Positions 36,458-44,000 of a stretch of 56,233 nt of DNA are shown piece by piece; within the stretch, counting starts at the first letter, position 1, and every line of letters begins with the position of its first letter. The position numbers were made by a program, and so were the translations under genes. The notes below the pieces were generated by a model. That model had not been told where the DNA came from. It saw nothing but the letters and a program-made list of their open reading frames with translations, and searched no databases. The DNA is from Fangia hongkongensis FSC776 = DSM 21703 (GTDB lineage: Bacteria > Pseudomonadota > Gammaproteobacteria > Francisellales > Francisellaceae): NCBI RefSeq assembly GCF_000379445.1, contig NZ_KB902246.1, forward strand, positions 1 through 56,233, read 5' to 3'.

Positions 36458-37075
36458 ATGTTTAACCAGACAATTAAAAAACACTTTTTATTAAAGCTCA
36501 TTATCGTTGTTACTTTTATTGCACTGTTATATGGATGTGGCTTTCATCTTCGTGGCTGGAACGAAGGCATGCCTAAATTCATGCAAAAAGTCTACATTGA
36601 ATACAAAGGCAACGATTTTAGCTTTCTCAACACCATGAGCTCAGCGATTACTTCAACAGGTGCTAAAATTGTTGAATCACCAGAAGATGCTAATTTAATC
36701 GTCAACATCCAAAATGCTGGATCCAGCTCAAGGTTAATTGGGATTACAGGTGGTGCATCCTCTAATCAGTACATGTTAACTTATATGGTGAGTTATCAGG
36801 TGTTAGATAATCACTACCATATTATCCTAAACGACCAAATCACCACGGCAACACAAAGTTATAATACCAATGCAACTCAGCAGCTTAGCAACAATACACA
36901 GCAGCAGCAACTACTAAGCGATTTGCAATCTCAAGTGGCAAATAATATCGTGACACAAATTCAAACCATCAGCCAAACACAGTATGAAAACGCGCAGCAA
37001 AATGCTACTGTCGACAGCCCAAAGGAAGCTACTGATAATGCTAACAAATCTAGCAAAAAATCCGCAAATGAGTGA
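36458..37075 (+). CDS. lptE: LPS-assembly lipoprotein LptE
   Basis: The 205-residue protein has an N-terminal lipoprotein signal ending LLYGC (Cys27) followed by GFHLRGW, the LptE hallmark. LptE plugs the LptD barrel that inserts LPS into the outer membrane. Residues about 140-205 are rich in Gln/Asn/Ser and probably disordered. It sits directly after leuS, as in many gammaproteobacteria. It overlaps the next gene by 8 bp. Confidence 0.88.
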   Translation: MFNQTIKKHFLLKLIIVVTFIALLYGCGFHLRGWNEGMPKFMQKVYIEYKGNDFSFLNTMSSAITSTGAKIVESPEDANLIVNIQNAGSSSRLIGITGGASSNQYMLTYMVSYQVLDNHYHIILNDQITTATQSYNTNATQQLSNNTQQQQLLSDLQSQVANNIVTQIQTISQTQYENAQQNATVDSPKEATDNANKSSKKSANE

Positions 37076-37484
37076 TTATTCGTTCAGTGAAACTTCGCCA
37101 AGCGCAGAGGATTATTTAAGGCTACGAGAATTGACTGGCATGAGTAAACGCTCACAAAAAGGCGCTACAATAGCCCTTAGAAATTCACTTTTTGCCACTT
37201 TCATTTATCAACATGACACACTCATAGGAATGGGAAGAGTGATTGGTGATGGTGGCTGCTTCTGCCAAGTTGTTGATATAGCCGTTCACCCTGAGCACCA
37301 AGGGCAAGGTCTAGGCAAAAAGATCATGCACAAAATCATATCATTCATTGATGAGACTTTACCTGAAAATACACTTACCAGCCTCCTTGCAGATGTTCCT
37401 GCGGATAAACTTTATAAAAAATTTGGCTTTAAACCCACTGCACCACAATCAGTTGGAATGGGATATTATACAATAAAGTCATGA
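37068..37484 (+). CDS. GNAT-family N-acetyltransferase
   Basis: Starting at the ATG at 37068, which overlaps the lptE stop (ATGAGTGA), the protein is 138 residues. An in-frame ATG at 36984 lies well inside lptE and is less likely. The acetyl-CoA-binding motif A is VDIAVHPEHQGQGLGKKIM, followed by motif B in ADVPADKLYKKFGFKP. Substrate unknown; small-molecule amine or protein N-terminus are possible. Coupled to lptE, it may simply share its transcript. Confidence 0.8.
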   Translation: MSDYSFSETSPSAEDYLRLRELTGMSKRSQKGATIALRNSLFATFIYQHDTLIGMGRVIGDGGCFCQVVDIAVHPEHQGQGLGKKIMHKIISFIDETLPENTLTSLLADVPADKLYKKFGFKPTAPQSVGMGYYTIKS

Positions 37485-37523
37485 AAACTTTTACCGGGAT
37501 ATTAAGCGTAGCTGAGTAATTCT

Positions 37524-38186
37524 CTAGTCCTTAATTCCTTTATACACCGTGATAAATACCTCATCAATACTAAGCTGATCTGTATTCACAATCACTGCAT
37601 CTTCTGCAGGAACAAGCGGTGCTACTTTACGATTTCTATCTTGAAAATCTCTTTTTTCGAGCTCTGATAATATGATGTCATAATCAGCCGCCTCACCCTT
37701 TTCTCTTAGCTCATCAAAGCGTCTTTTGGCGCGTATTTGACTTGATGCTTCTAAGAAAAATTTATGCTTCGCCTGAGGAAATACAACAGTGCCCATATCT
37801 CTGCCATCAGCAACAAGACCATTGCCTATCGATGCAAAATCGCGCTGTTTTTGTAATAACATTTCTCTTAACTTTGCAAGCGCTGCCACCTTTGATGCGA
37901 GCATACCCACCTTTTCTTGGCGAATTCTTTTTGTGACATCTTGATTGTTTAAATAGGCATGCGTTTGACCATCTTGTGACGCAAAATGAATATCAAATAA
38001 ACTGAGTGCTTTAACAACTGCCTTTTCATCGTCAAGATCAACATCATTATCAAGCAACCAAAGCGCAGCCAAACGGTAAATGGCACCACTATCCAACAAG
38101 ATGTAATTAAGCTTTTGGGCCAACTTTCTTGCCAATGTTCCTTTACCAACACCACTTGGGCCATCAATGGTAATAATATTATGCAT
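37524..38186 (-). CDS. cmk: Cytidylate kinase
   Basis: From the ATG at 38186 the protein is 220 residues. It starts with MHNIITIDGPSGVGKGT, the P-loop, and has DGRDMGTVVFP and the arginine-rich RAKRRFDELREKG of the lid. It phosphorylates CMP/dCMP. The alternative TTG at 38195 adds three residues. It overlaps the serC stop by 8 bp (ATGCATAA), so the two genes are translationally coupled, a serC-cmk association known in gammaproteobacteria (usually with aroA between, absent here). Confidence 0.95.
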   Translation of the reverse strand: MHNIITIDGPSGVGKGTLARKLAQKLNYILLDSGAIYRLAALWLLDNDVDLDDEKAVVKALSLFDIHFASQDGQTHAYLNNQDVTKRIRQEKVGMLASKVAALAKLREMLLQKQRDFASIGNGLVADGRDMGTVVFPQAKHKFFLEASSQIRAKRRFDELREKGEAADYDIILSELEKRDFQDRNRKVAPLVPAEDAVIVNTDQLSIDEVFITVYKGIKD

Positions 38187-39222
38187 AGTTTTCAAAATCC
38201 TTCATTACTGAGATCAAACACTCAACATCTTTTAAACTCACTGCATTATAAAGACTAGCGCGACAACCACCAACACTTCTGTGTCCTCTTAAGCCATAAA
38301 TATTATGCTTCTCACTATACGCCAGAAAAATATCCGTTAAATCTGGATCGTTTAGCTGAAAAACCACATTCATCTGTGAGCGTTTATCCTTAGGAACAGT
38401 ATTACAATAGAGCTTTGAGCCATCAATATAATCATAAAGCAAATCAGATTTTTGCTGATTGAGCTTAGCAATATATTGAAGCCCACCTTTTTCCCACAAA
38501 TCCCTTAGCACAAGCTCAGTTCCTGCCCAGCCAATTACATTAGGGGTGTTATTGAGTGACTCTGTTTTAGCCGTTAAAGCATAATCTAAAACCTGAGGAA
38601 TTGGCGATTTACGATGTGTTTTTGCCAGCAATGACTTTTTAATCAGGATCACTGAGATACTTGGCAAGCCAATATTCTTCTGTGCGCCAGCATAAATTAA
38701 ATCATACTTTTCTATTTCAATTGGCTTAGATAAAAAACTCGATGACATATCACAAACAAGCGGAATATCCACACCAGGCACACTTTTAAACTGCGTGCCG
38801 TCAATGGTTTCATTTTCAGTATAATGCACATAGTCATACGAAGAATAATCTGTAATCGTTTGATCCAAAGAAAGCTTATCAATCTCAATAAAATTCTCTG
38901 CCTCTTTAATGGCTTTTTTTGCCCAATAACCAGAGTCGAGATAAAGCGCCTTTCCTTTATTATTAAGATTCATAGGCACAGCTGCAAACTGCGCAGTTGC
39001 CCCACCTGCCATTAGCAGTATTTCATACTCCTTTGGCAATGAAATCAGCAAACGTAAATGATTGATGATACTATGATAGATATCAATAAAAACTGGATCA
39101 CGATGTGATATGGATAACAAGGATATTCCTTGATCTTGATAATTGATAATCATTTCAGAGAGCGCTTTGTAAACACTTTCTGGCAATTTAGATGGACCGG
39201 CACATAAATTTACTTTTGACAT
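38179..39222 (-). CDS. serC: Phosphoserine aminotransferase
   Basis: The 347 residues begin NLCAGPSKLPESVYK and carry LLMAGGATAQFAAVPMNL, CDMSSSFLSKPI and YAGAQKNIGLPSISVI (Schiff-base Lys). RGHRSVGGCRASLYNAV is at the C-terminus. It makes 3-phosphoserine in serine synthesis and 4-phosphohydroxythreonine in PLP synthesis. There is no Shine-Dalgarno sequence before its ATG. Instead a perfect palindrome ends 2 bp upstream of the start. Confidence 0.95.
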   Translation of the reverse strand: MSKVNLCAGPSKLPESVYKALSEMIINYQDQGISLLSISHRDPVFIDIYHSIINHLRLLISLPKEYEILLMAGGATAQFAAVPMNLNNKGKALYLDSGYWAKKAIKEAENFIEIDKLSLDQTITDYSSYDYVHYTENETIDGTQFKSVPGVDIPLVCDMSSSFLSKPIEIEKYDLIYAGAQKNIGLPSISVILIKKSLLAKTHRKSPIPQVLDYALTAKTESLNNTPNVIGWAGTELVLRDLWEKGGLQYIAKLNQQKSDLLYDYIDGSKLYCNTVPKDKRSQMNVVFQLNDPDLTDIFLAYSEKHNIYGLRGHRSVGGCRASLYNAVSLKDVECLISVMKDFENYA

Positions 39223-39224
39223 TT

Positions 39225-39243
39225 AAGTTAAAACATTTAACTT
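39225..39243. promoter_or_regulatory. Palindrome abutting the serC start codon
   Basis: AAGTTAAAACATTTAACTT is a perfect inverted repeat (8-bp arms, 3-bp centre) immediately upstream of the serC ATG (39222), where a ribosome site would be expected. It may be an operator or an mRNA hairpin that limits initiation. Confidence 0.4.
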
Positions 39244-39374
39244 TATCGTGAGAAAAGTATATACCAATCACTTAGCATTTTTCAGTATTTTTAACACTTA
39301 ATATCTAAATGCGGATAACAGGAAAATCCAAGCACTACCTTGGTCTACTTCGATAGCACTTAGATAAATTCATC

Positions 39375-39399
39375 ACTGTCGCTGGAGATAGACGACAGT
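39375..39399 (-). terminator. Hairpin downstream of the porin gene, possible terminator
   Basis: ACTGTCG and CGACAGT form a 7-bp stem with an 11-base loop about 20 bp after the porin stop. No good T-run follows, so it is a weak candidate. Confidence 0.25.
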
Positions 39400-39418
39400 C
39401 TTTGATTGATTTGATTTA

Positions 39419-40825
39419 TTAGAAGTATACAGATAAATCAACTGTATAAGCATTTGAGTGCTGGCCATTGTACATATGCATATAAGCATATTCCAAACCA
39501 ACCAATACATTCTCAGTAAAGAATGGTCTTTGCGCAGAAGCAATCACCATTTTATTCACACCAGAGCCTGGAATAGTTACAGCTGAAGGTGTTTTTGCTG
39601 CTGTGCCACTTGTGGAGCTAACAGTCGTATAACCATTTGGCGCTGAACCACTTAAGGTAATTGGCAGATTATTGGTATTATACGCACCGTTATAAGAAAG
39701 CGCAAAGTTAGTAGAGCGACCATAGATCACAGGTGATAGACCCGCTGATACATACCAAGCACCTGCATAGCCATTATTTGTCATATCAGATTTATTAGTT
39801 GCTTGCGCCCAACCAGCACCAACGCCATAGATATCATAGTTCAAGCTGCCTTCAAAGTTAACCGCGCCAATGCGCTTAGTATTTGCTGAACCACCTGTTG
39901 CTACATCAAATGAAGTATTACCAGAGCCATTAACATTATACAAATAACCACCATTTGCACCATAGCTCCATTTCCCATGCTCACCGCCATAGAAAACAGC
40001 GTATGCAAAGTTGCTGCTATGATCAGTTGTCTGGAATAACGTTAAGTTCGTGCTTAAGCCATCTTTATAGTAGTTAACAGAGACATTTGACTCACGAGAT
40101 GGTCTAAATAACATTTGCGTTAAAGAACCAGTCCATGGACCACCACCAGCAAATGAACCAAATGGAATACGGTTTTTACCGACAGTTGCATAAAGTGGGA
40201 AATCTGCCAAGTTACCGAAGATCACTAATGCATCACTGACAGATGGATCATTTACCTGATCTGCTGATAAGGTTAATTCCGTAGTAACATAACGACCTAG
40301 GTTTGCAGCAGTGTATAAATTTGCCGTTGTAATATAAATACCACGACCTGATTGGTAGGTATATGGCGGATTTGTCTCGCCTGTTTGAGTTGCTCTTGTA
40401 ATCGTACTACCATTCCACGCCTGCGCATCAGCTTCTAAATAACCGCCAAATACAAGCGCTTTATCGCTGTAGTTATTACGCTGTTTTAATAGTCCTAATG
40501 CAAATTGTGAAGAAGATAGCATTCCCATAGGAACCACACCTTTTGTCACATCTGAGAACAAGAAGTTTTGAATCTCACCCATATTTGTTGGCACTGTAAC
40601 CTCTTTGCCATTAGCACCAGAGACGCCTGAAGATGGTGCTGCTACTTCTGTTTGATTTTGCATTTGTTGCTGCTGTGCTTGCAACTTAGCAATATCTTTT
40701 TGAAGCTGTGCAATTTGCGCCTGAACTGATGCATTATCAGTGCTTTGAGACGCCGTTGTGTCTGCTGCATATAAACTTGCAGACATAGCTGTCGCTAGTA
40801 CAGCCATACTCATTTTCTTTAACAT
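39419..40825 (-). CDS. Outer-membrane porin, DUF3573/LbtU-like
   Basis: The 468-residue protein has a signal peptide (MLKKMSMAVLATAMSASLYA, cleavage near residue 20) and a short Gln-rich coiled coil at about 30-60 (QAQIAQLQKDIAKLQAQQQQ). A long beta-barrel rich in aromatic/Gly alternation follows, ending in Phe, the usual outer-membrane sorting residue. The pattern fits the DUF3573/LbtU porin family that I know from Francisella and Legionella, some members of which take up siderophores or iron. The coiled coil resembles that of trimeric or peptidoglycan-associated porins. It is divergent from the malic enzyme gene. Substrate unknown. Confidence 0.75.
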   Translation of the reverse strand: MLKKMSMAVLATAMSASLYAADTTASQSTDNASVQAQIAQLQKDIAKLQAQQQQMQNQTEVAAPSSGVSGANGKEVTVPTNMGEIQNFLFSDVTKGVVPMGMLSSSQFALGLLKQRNNYSDKALVFGGYLEADAQAWNGSTITRATQTGETNPPYTYQSGRGIYITTANLYTAANLGRYVTTELTLSADQVNDPSVSDALVIFGNLADFPLYATVGKNRIPFGSFAGGGPWTGSLTQMLFRPSRESNVSVNYYKDGLSTNLTLFQTTDHSSNFAYAVFYGGEHGKWSYGANGGYLYNVNGSGNTSFDVATGGSANTKRIGAVNFEGSLNYDIYGVGAGWAQATNKSDMTNNGYAGAWYVSAGLSPVIYGRSTNFALSYNGAYNTNNLPITLSGSAPNGYTTVSSTSGTAAKTPSAVTIPGSGVNKMVIASAQRPFFTENVLVGLEYAYMHMYNGQHSNAYTVDLSVYF

Positions 40826-40933
40826 TTTATCCCCTTCCTACTTATTTGGATCATTTACCACACACTTCTCATGTGCTTGTACAACAAGATACCTCAACAT
40901 AAAACAAAAGAAAAGTCCTAAGAATATAATTTT

Positions 40934-40963
40934 TTGACAAAAACGTAATCTTACAGTTATGAC
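40934..40963 (+). promoter_or_regulatory. Sigma-70-like promoter for the malic enzyme gene
   Basis: A consensus -35 (TTGACA, 40934-40939) is followed after 17-18 bp by TTATGA/TATGAC (40957-40963) as a weaker -10. It lies about 80 bp before the malic enzyme start, oriented towards it. The rest of the 214-bp divergent gap should hold the porin promoter, not identified. Confidence 0.5.
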
Positions 40964-41039
40964 ACGCTTCACATCTTAAAAATTTCTTCTAAGCTTAGTG
41001 AATAAACGAGGTATTCCCCACAATCACCAAGGAGACGTT

Positions 41040-42755
41040 ATGTTATTTACCATCGTAAAAGATAAATCTGGCAAGGTTACAAAAATCAAAACTAAGCTTG
41101 ATGCCACTAGCATTTTAGATAACCCAATCCTTAATAAAGGCTCTGCATTTACCCAAAAAGAGCGTGATACTTTTTCGTTAAATGGTAAGCTCCCTGTGCA
41201 AGTGGAAAATATGTCTTTACAACTCATGCGTGTCTATAGACAGTTTAAAGAAAAAGAAAATAATATCCAAAGAAATGTTTTTTTAAACACCCTTCACGAT
41301 GGTAATACCACCCTCTTTTATAAGTTTGCCTCTGAGCACATTGATGAAGTACTTCCTGTTGTTTACACCCCGACTGTCGGTGATGCTGTTGAAGCTTACT
41401 CTGCGGAGTTTAGGCGTCCAGCTGGGGTATATCTTTCTTATGATCAACAAAAAGATATGGATAAAATTCTTGCCTCACATGCCAAAGAAAAACAGATTGA
41501 TTTTGTGATTGTCACCGATGGCGAGGCTGTTCTTGGTATTGGTGATTGGGGTGTTGGTGGCATGGATATTAGCATTGGGAAGCTAATGGTTTATATTATT
41601 TGCGCTGGCATTAACCCTGCAAATGTTCTACCTGTGCAACTGGATGTTGGCACAAACAATGAAAAACTTTTAAATGATCCTTTGTATTTAGGGTCAAAAC
41701 ACCCAAGAGTGACTGGCAAAAACTATGATGATTTTATCAAGAGCTTTGTAACAAGTGTCAAAAAACACTTTCCTAATGTCTATCTACATTGGGAAGATTT
41801 TGGCCGCTCACATGCAAGAAGCATCTTAGAGCGTTATCGAAATGATCTTTGCACATTCAATGATGATATGCAAGGCACAGGCATTGTTGCAACCGCCAAT
41901 GTGATTTCAGCCATTGAAGCGACCAAAACGAAATATAAAGATCATGTTGTTGTGATGTTTGGCGCAGGAACCGCAGGCTGCGGCATTATGGATCAGATTT
42001 TTGATGCATTTGTTGCAAGCGGAATGAGCAAAAGCGAAGCGAAAAAGCGTTTTTATATCATTGATCGCTTTGGATTAGTGGTTGATGATATGAAAGATCT
42101 ACCTGACTTTCAAAAGCCTTATGCAAGAAAACGAAGTGAAGTGAAAAAGTGGGATGTAGCCAATCAAGATGATATTTCACTTTTGGAGGTTGTCAAAAAT
42201 GCAAAAGCAACGATTTTAATTGGCTGCTCAACGGTGAAAGGCGCTTTTAATAAAGCAATTGTTACTCAAATGGCAAAAAACATTGCTCGCCCTGTTATTA
42301 TGCCATTATCTAACCCGAACTCTCGCTGTGAGGCAGATCCCAAAGATCTAATTGAATGGACTGACGCCAAAGCAATCATTGCCGCTGGAAGCCCTTTTCC
42401 TGAGGTACATTACAAAGGCAAAGTTTATGAAGTATCTCAAGGTAATAACGCCTTTATCTTCCCAGGGCTTGGACTTGGCGCCATTGCAGTGAAAGCAACC
42501 AAAATGTCAGACAGCATGATTCGCGCAGCTTGCCATACACTTAGCGCATTCTCCCCGCTTCGAAAAAGTCTTGATAACCCTGTATTACCACCCATTCATG
42601 ATGCCGTTACCATTAGCACAGCGGTTGCTATTGCCGTTGCCAAAGAGGCAATTAAAGAAGGACTTTCCTCTGTTAAAGCAAAAGAATCAGACGCCGAAGC
42701 TCTGGTTAAAAAAGCACAGTGGAGACCAGAGTATGTGCCACTCACTAAAGGCTAA
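41040..42755 (+). CDS. NAD(P)-dependent malic enzyme
   Basis: Starting at the ATG at 41040 (AAGGAG at 41028-41033) the protein is 571 residues. An in-frame start at 40998 precedes the ribosome site. Motifs of the large malic enzyme type are visible: VVYTPTVGDAVEAYS, VTDGEAVLGIGDWGVGGM, WEDFGRSHARSILERY, CTFNDDMQGTG (metal ligands) and the NAD-binding FGAGTAGCGI. It decarboxylates malate to pyruvate, linking the TCA cycle to pyruvate and supplying reducing power. It is larger than the bacterial MaeB catalytic domain and resembles SfcA/MaeA. Followed by a hairpin. Confidence 0.92.
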   Translation: MLFTIVKDKSGKVTKIKTKLDATSILDNPILNKGSAFTQKERDTFSLNGKLPVQVENMSLQLMRVYRQFKEKENNIQRNVFLNTLHDGNTTLFYKFASEHIDEVLPVVYTPTVGDAVEAYSAEFRRPAGVYLSYDQQKDMDKILASHAKEKQIDFVIVTDGEAVLGIGDWGVGGMDISIGKLMVYIICAGINPANVLPVQLDVGTNNEKLLNDPLYLGSKHPRVTGKNYDDFIKSFVTSVKKHFPNVYLHWEDFGRSHARSILERYRNDLCTFNDDMQGTGIVATANVISAIEATKTKYKDHVVVMFGAGTAGCGIMDQIFDAFVASGMSKSEAKKRFYIIDRFGLVVDDMKDLPDFQKPYARKRSEVKKWDVANQDDISLLEVVKNAKATILIGCSTVKGAFNKAIVTQMAKNIARPVIMPLSNPNSRCEADPKDLIEWTDAKAIIAAGSPFPEVHYKGKVYEVSQGNNAFIFPGLGLGAIAVKATKMSDSMIRAACHTLSAFSPLRKSLDNPVLPPIHDAVTISTAVAIAVAKEAIKEGLSSVKAKESDAEALVKKAQWRPEYVPLTKG

Positions 42756-42808
42756 TGTTGCCAACATGCAAAGTTTGAATATGTCTATACTTTAACTCAT
42801 AAACCCAT

Positions 42809-42841
42809 AGCCCACATCTTGACTCGATAAGATCATGGGCT
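42809..42841 (+). terminator. Hairpin after the malic enzyme gene, possible terminator
   Basis: AGCCCA (42809-42814) pairs with TGGGCT (42836-42841), and inner ATCTT/AAGAT extends the stem with a small asymmetric loop. CTTTG follows rather than a long T-run, so it is a moderate candidate. Confidence 0.4.
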
Positions 42842-42949
42842 CTTTGAATGTCAGCCAGTACTGATCACACACAAAATCCAGCGCTTTGATTGAAAACACT
42901 GGGCTTTTATATCATAATATCCAACCAAATTAGAACATCATTTGTATAT

Positions 42950-43903
42950 ATGCAACTGCTACGACTTGCAGATTTAAACAGACAAAATCAAAATACTTTC
43001 AACAAAGGCAGCATTGTCACCATCGGTAACTTTGATGGTATGCACCTTGGTCACCAGCATATTTTGTCCACGATTAAACAATTAGCCAAAGCATCTAACA
43101 TGCTCTCCTGTGTGATTTGCTTTGAACCGCAGCCAAAAGAGTTTTTCATGAAGCAAAATGCGCCCAAACGTATTAGCCCTTTTCGTGATAAGATGCTGGC
43201 TTTTAAGCAGGCAGGCATCGATACAGTGCTCTCGCTTAATTTTAATCAAAAACTTGCTGAACTTTCTGCTCAGGATTTTATTGATGAGATTTTACTCAAG
43301 GGACTCAATGCAAAAACAGTGGTTATTGGGGATGATTTTAGATTTGGCAAAAACAGAGAAGGCGATTACACCCTCTTGCAACAGCAAAGTACAAAGGGAA
43401 ACTTTACAGTTCAAAACACGAACCCCTATCTTATTGACAATCAACGCGTCAGCAGTAGCCATATTCGCAAGCTTTTGACACATGGTCACTTTGATGAAGC
43501 ACAAAAGTTCCTAGGACATCCTTATGCTTTAAGCGGACGCATTCATCATGGACAAAAAAATGGTCGAAAACTTGGTTTTCCCACGATCAACATTCCAATC
43601 CCTGTGGATGTTGTTGTTTCAGGGGTTTATGTTGTGAAAGTTTACTTAAAAGGCAAAGTCCACTTCGGTGTCGCAAATATTGGCATCAGACCTACTTTTT
43701 GCGGAAAACTACGACTGCTTGAAACATATATTTTCAATTTTGATCATGACTTATACGGTCAATATGTTACGATTGAGTTTTTGAAATTCATCCGCGGCGA
43801 GAAGAAGTTTGAAAATTTTAATGCGCTTGTAGCGCAAATTCAATCAGACAAAAAAACCGCAGAAGATTGGATTACAAACAATATAACTTGGATTCGAAGT
43901 TAA
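42950..43903 (+). CDS. ribF: Bifunctional riboflavin kinase / FAD synthetase
   Basis: From the ATG at 42950 (MQLLRLADLN) the protein is 317 residues, the usual size. An in-frame ATG 60 bp upstream would add an unfamiliar N-terminus. The FMN adenylyltransferase domain has VTIGNFDGMHLGHQHIL and SSSHIRKLLTHG. The C-terminal kinase domain has GRKLGFPTINI (riboflavin/ATP binding) and ANIGIRPTF. It makes FMN and FAD. ribF-ileS-lspA is a conserved order in gammaproteobacteria. Confidence 0.95.
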   Translation: MQLLRLADLNRQNQNTFNKGSIVTIGNFDGMHLGHQHILSTIKQLAKASNMLSCVICFEPQPKEFFMKQNAPKRISPFRDKMLAFKQAGIDTVLSLNFNQKLAELSAQDFIDEILLKGLNAKTVVIGDDFRFGKNREGDYTLLQQQSTKGNFTVQNTNPYLIDNQRVSSSHIRKLLTHGHFDEAQKFLGHPYALSGRIHHGQKNGRKLGFPTINIPIPVDVVVSGVYVVKVYLKGKVHFGVANIGIRPTFCGKLRLLETYIFNFDHDLYGQYVTIEFLKFIRGEKKFENFNALVAQIQSDKKTAEDWITNNITWIRS

Positions 43904-43919
43904 AAAGTACCAACACTGA

Positions 43920-43945
43920 CATGCCGACAAGAACAAGCAGGCATG
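43920..43945 (+). other. Small hairpin in the ribF-ileS gap
   Basis: CATGCC (43920-43925) pairs with GGCATG (43940-43945) around a 14-base loop, 55 bp upstream of ileS. It could be an attenuating or processing hairpin or be fortuitous. Confidence 0.2.
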
Positions 43946-44000
43946 CAAACTTTTAATTGCGAAATAAATACTAAATATACAATAAAGGGCAACAGATAAA

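Noticed and set aside
36984-37067. Extended N-terminus of the GNAT protein inside lptE
   Set aside because: The extra 28 residues do not fit the family, while the ATG at 37068 overlaps the lptE stop in the usual coupled manner.
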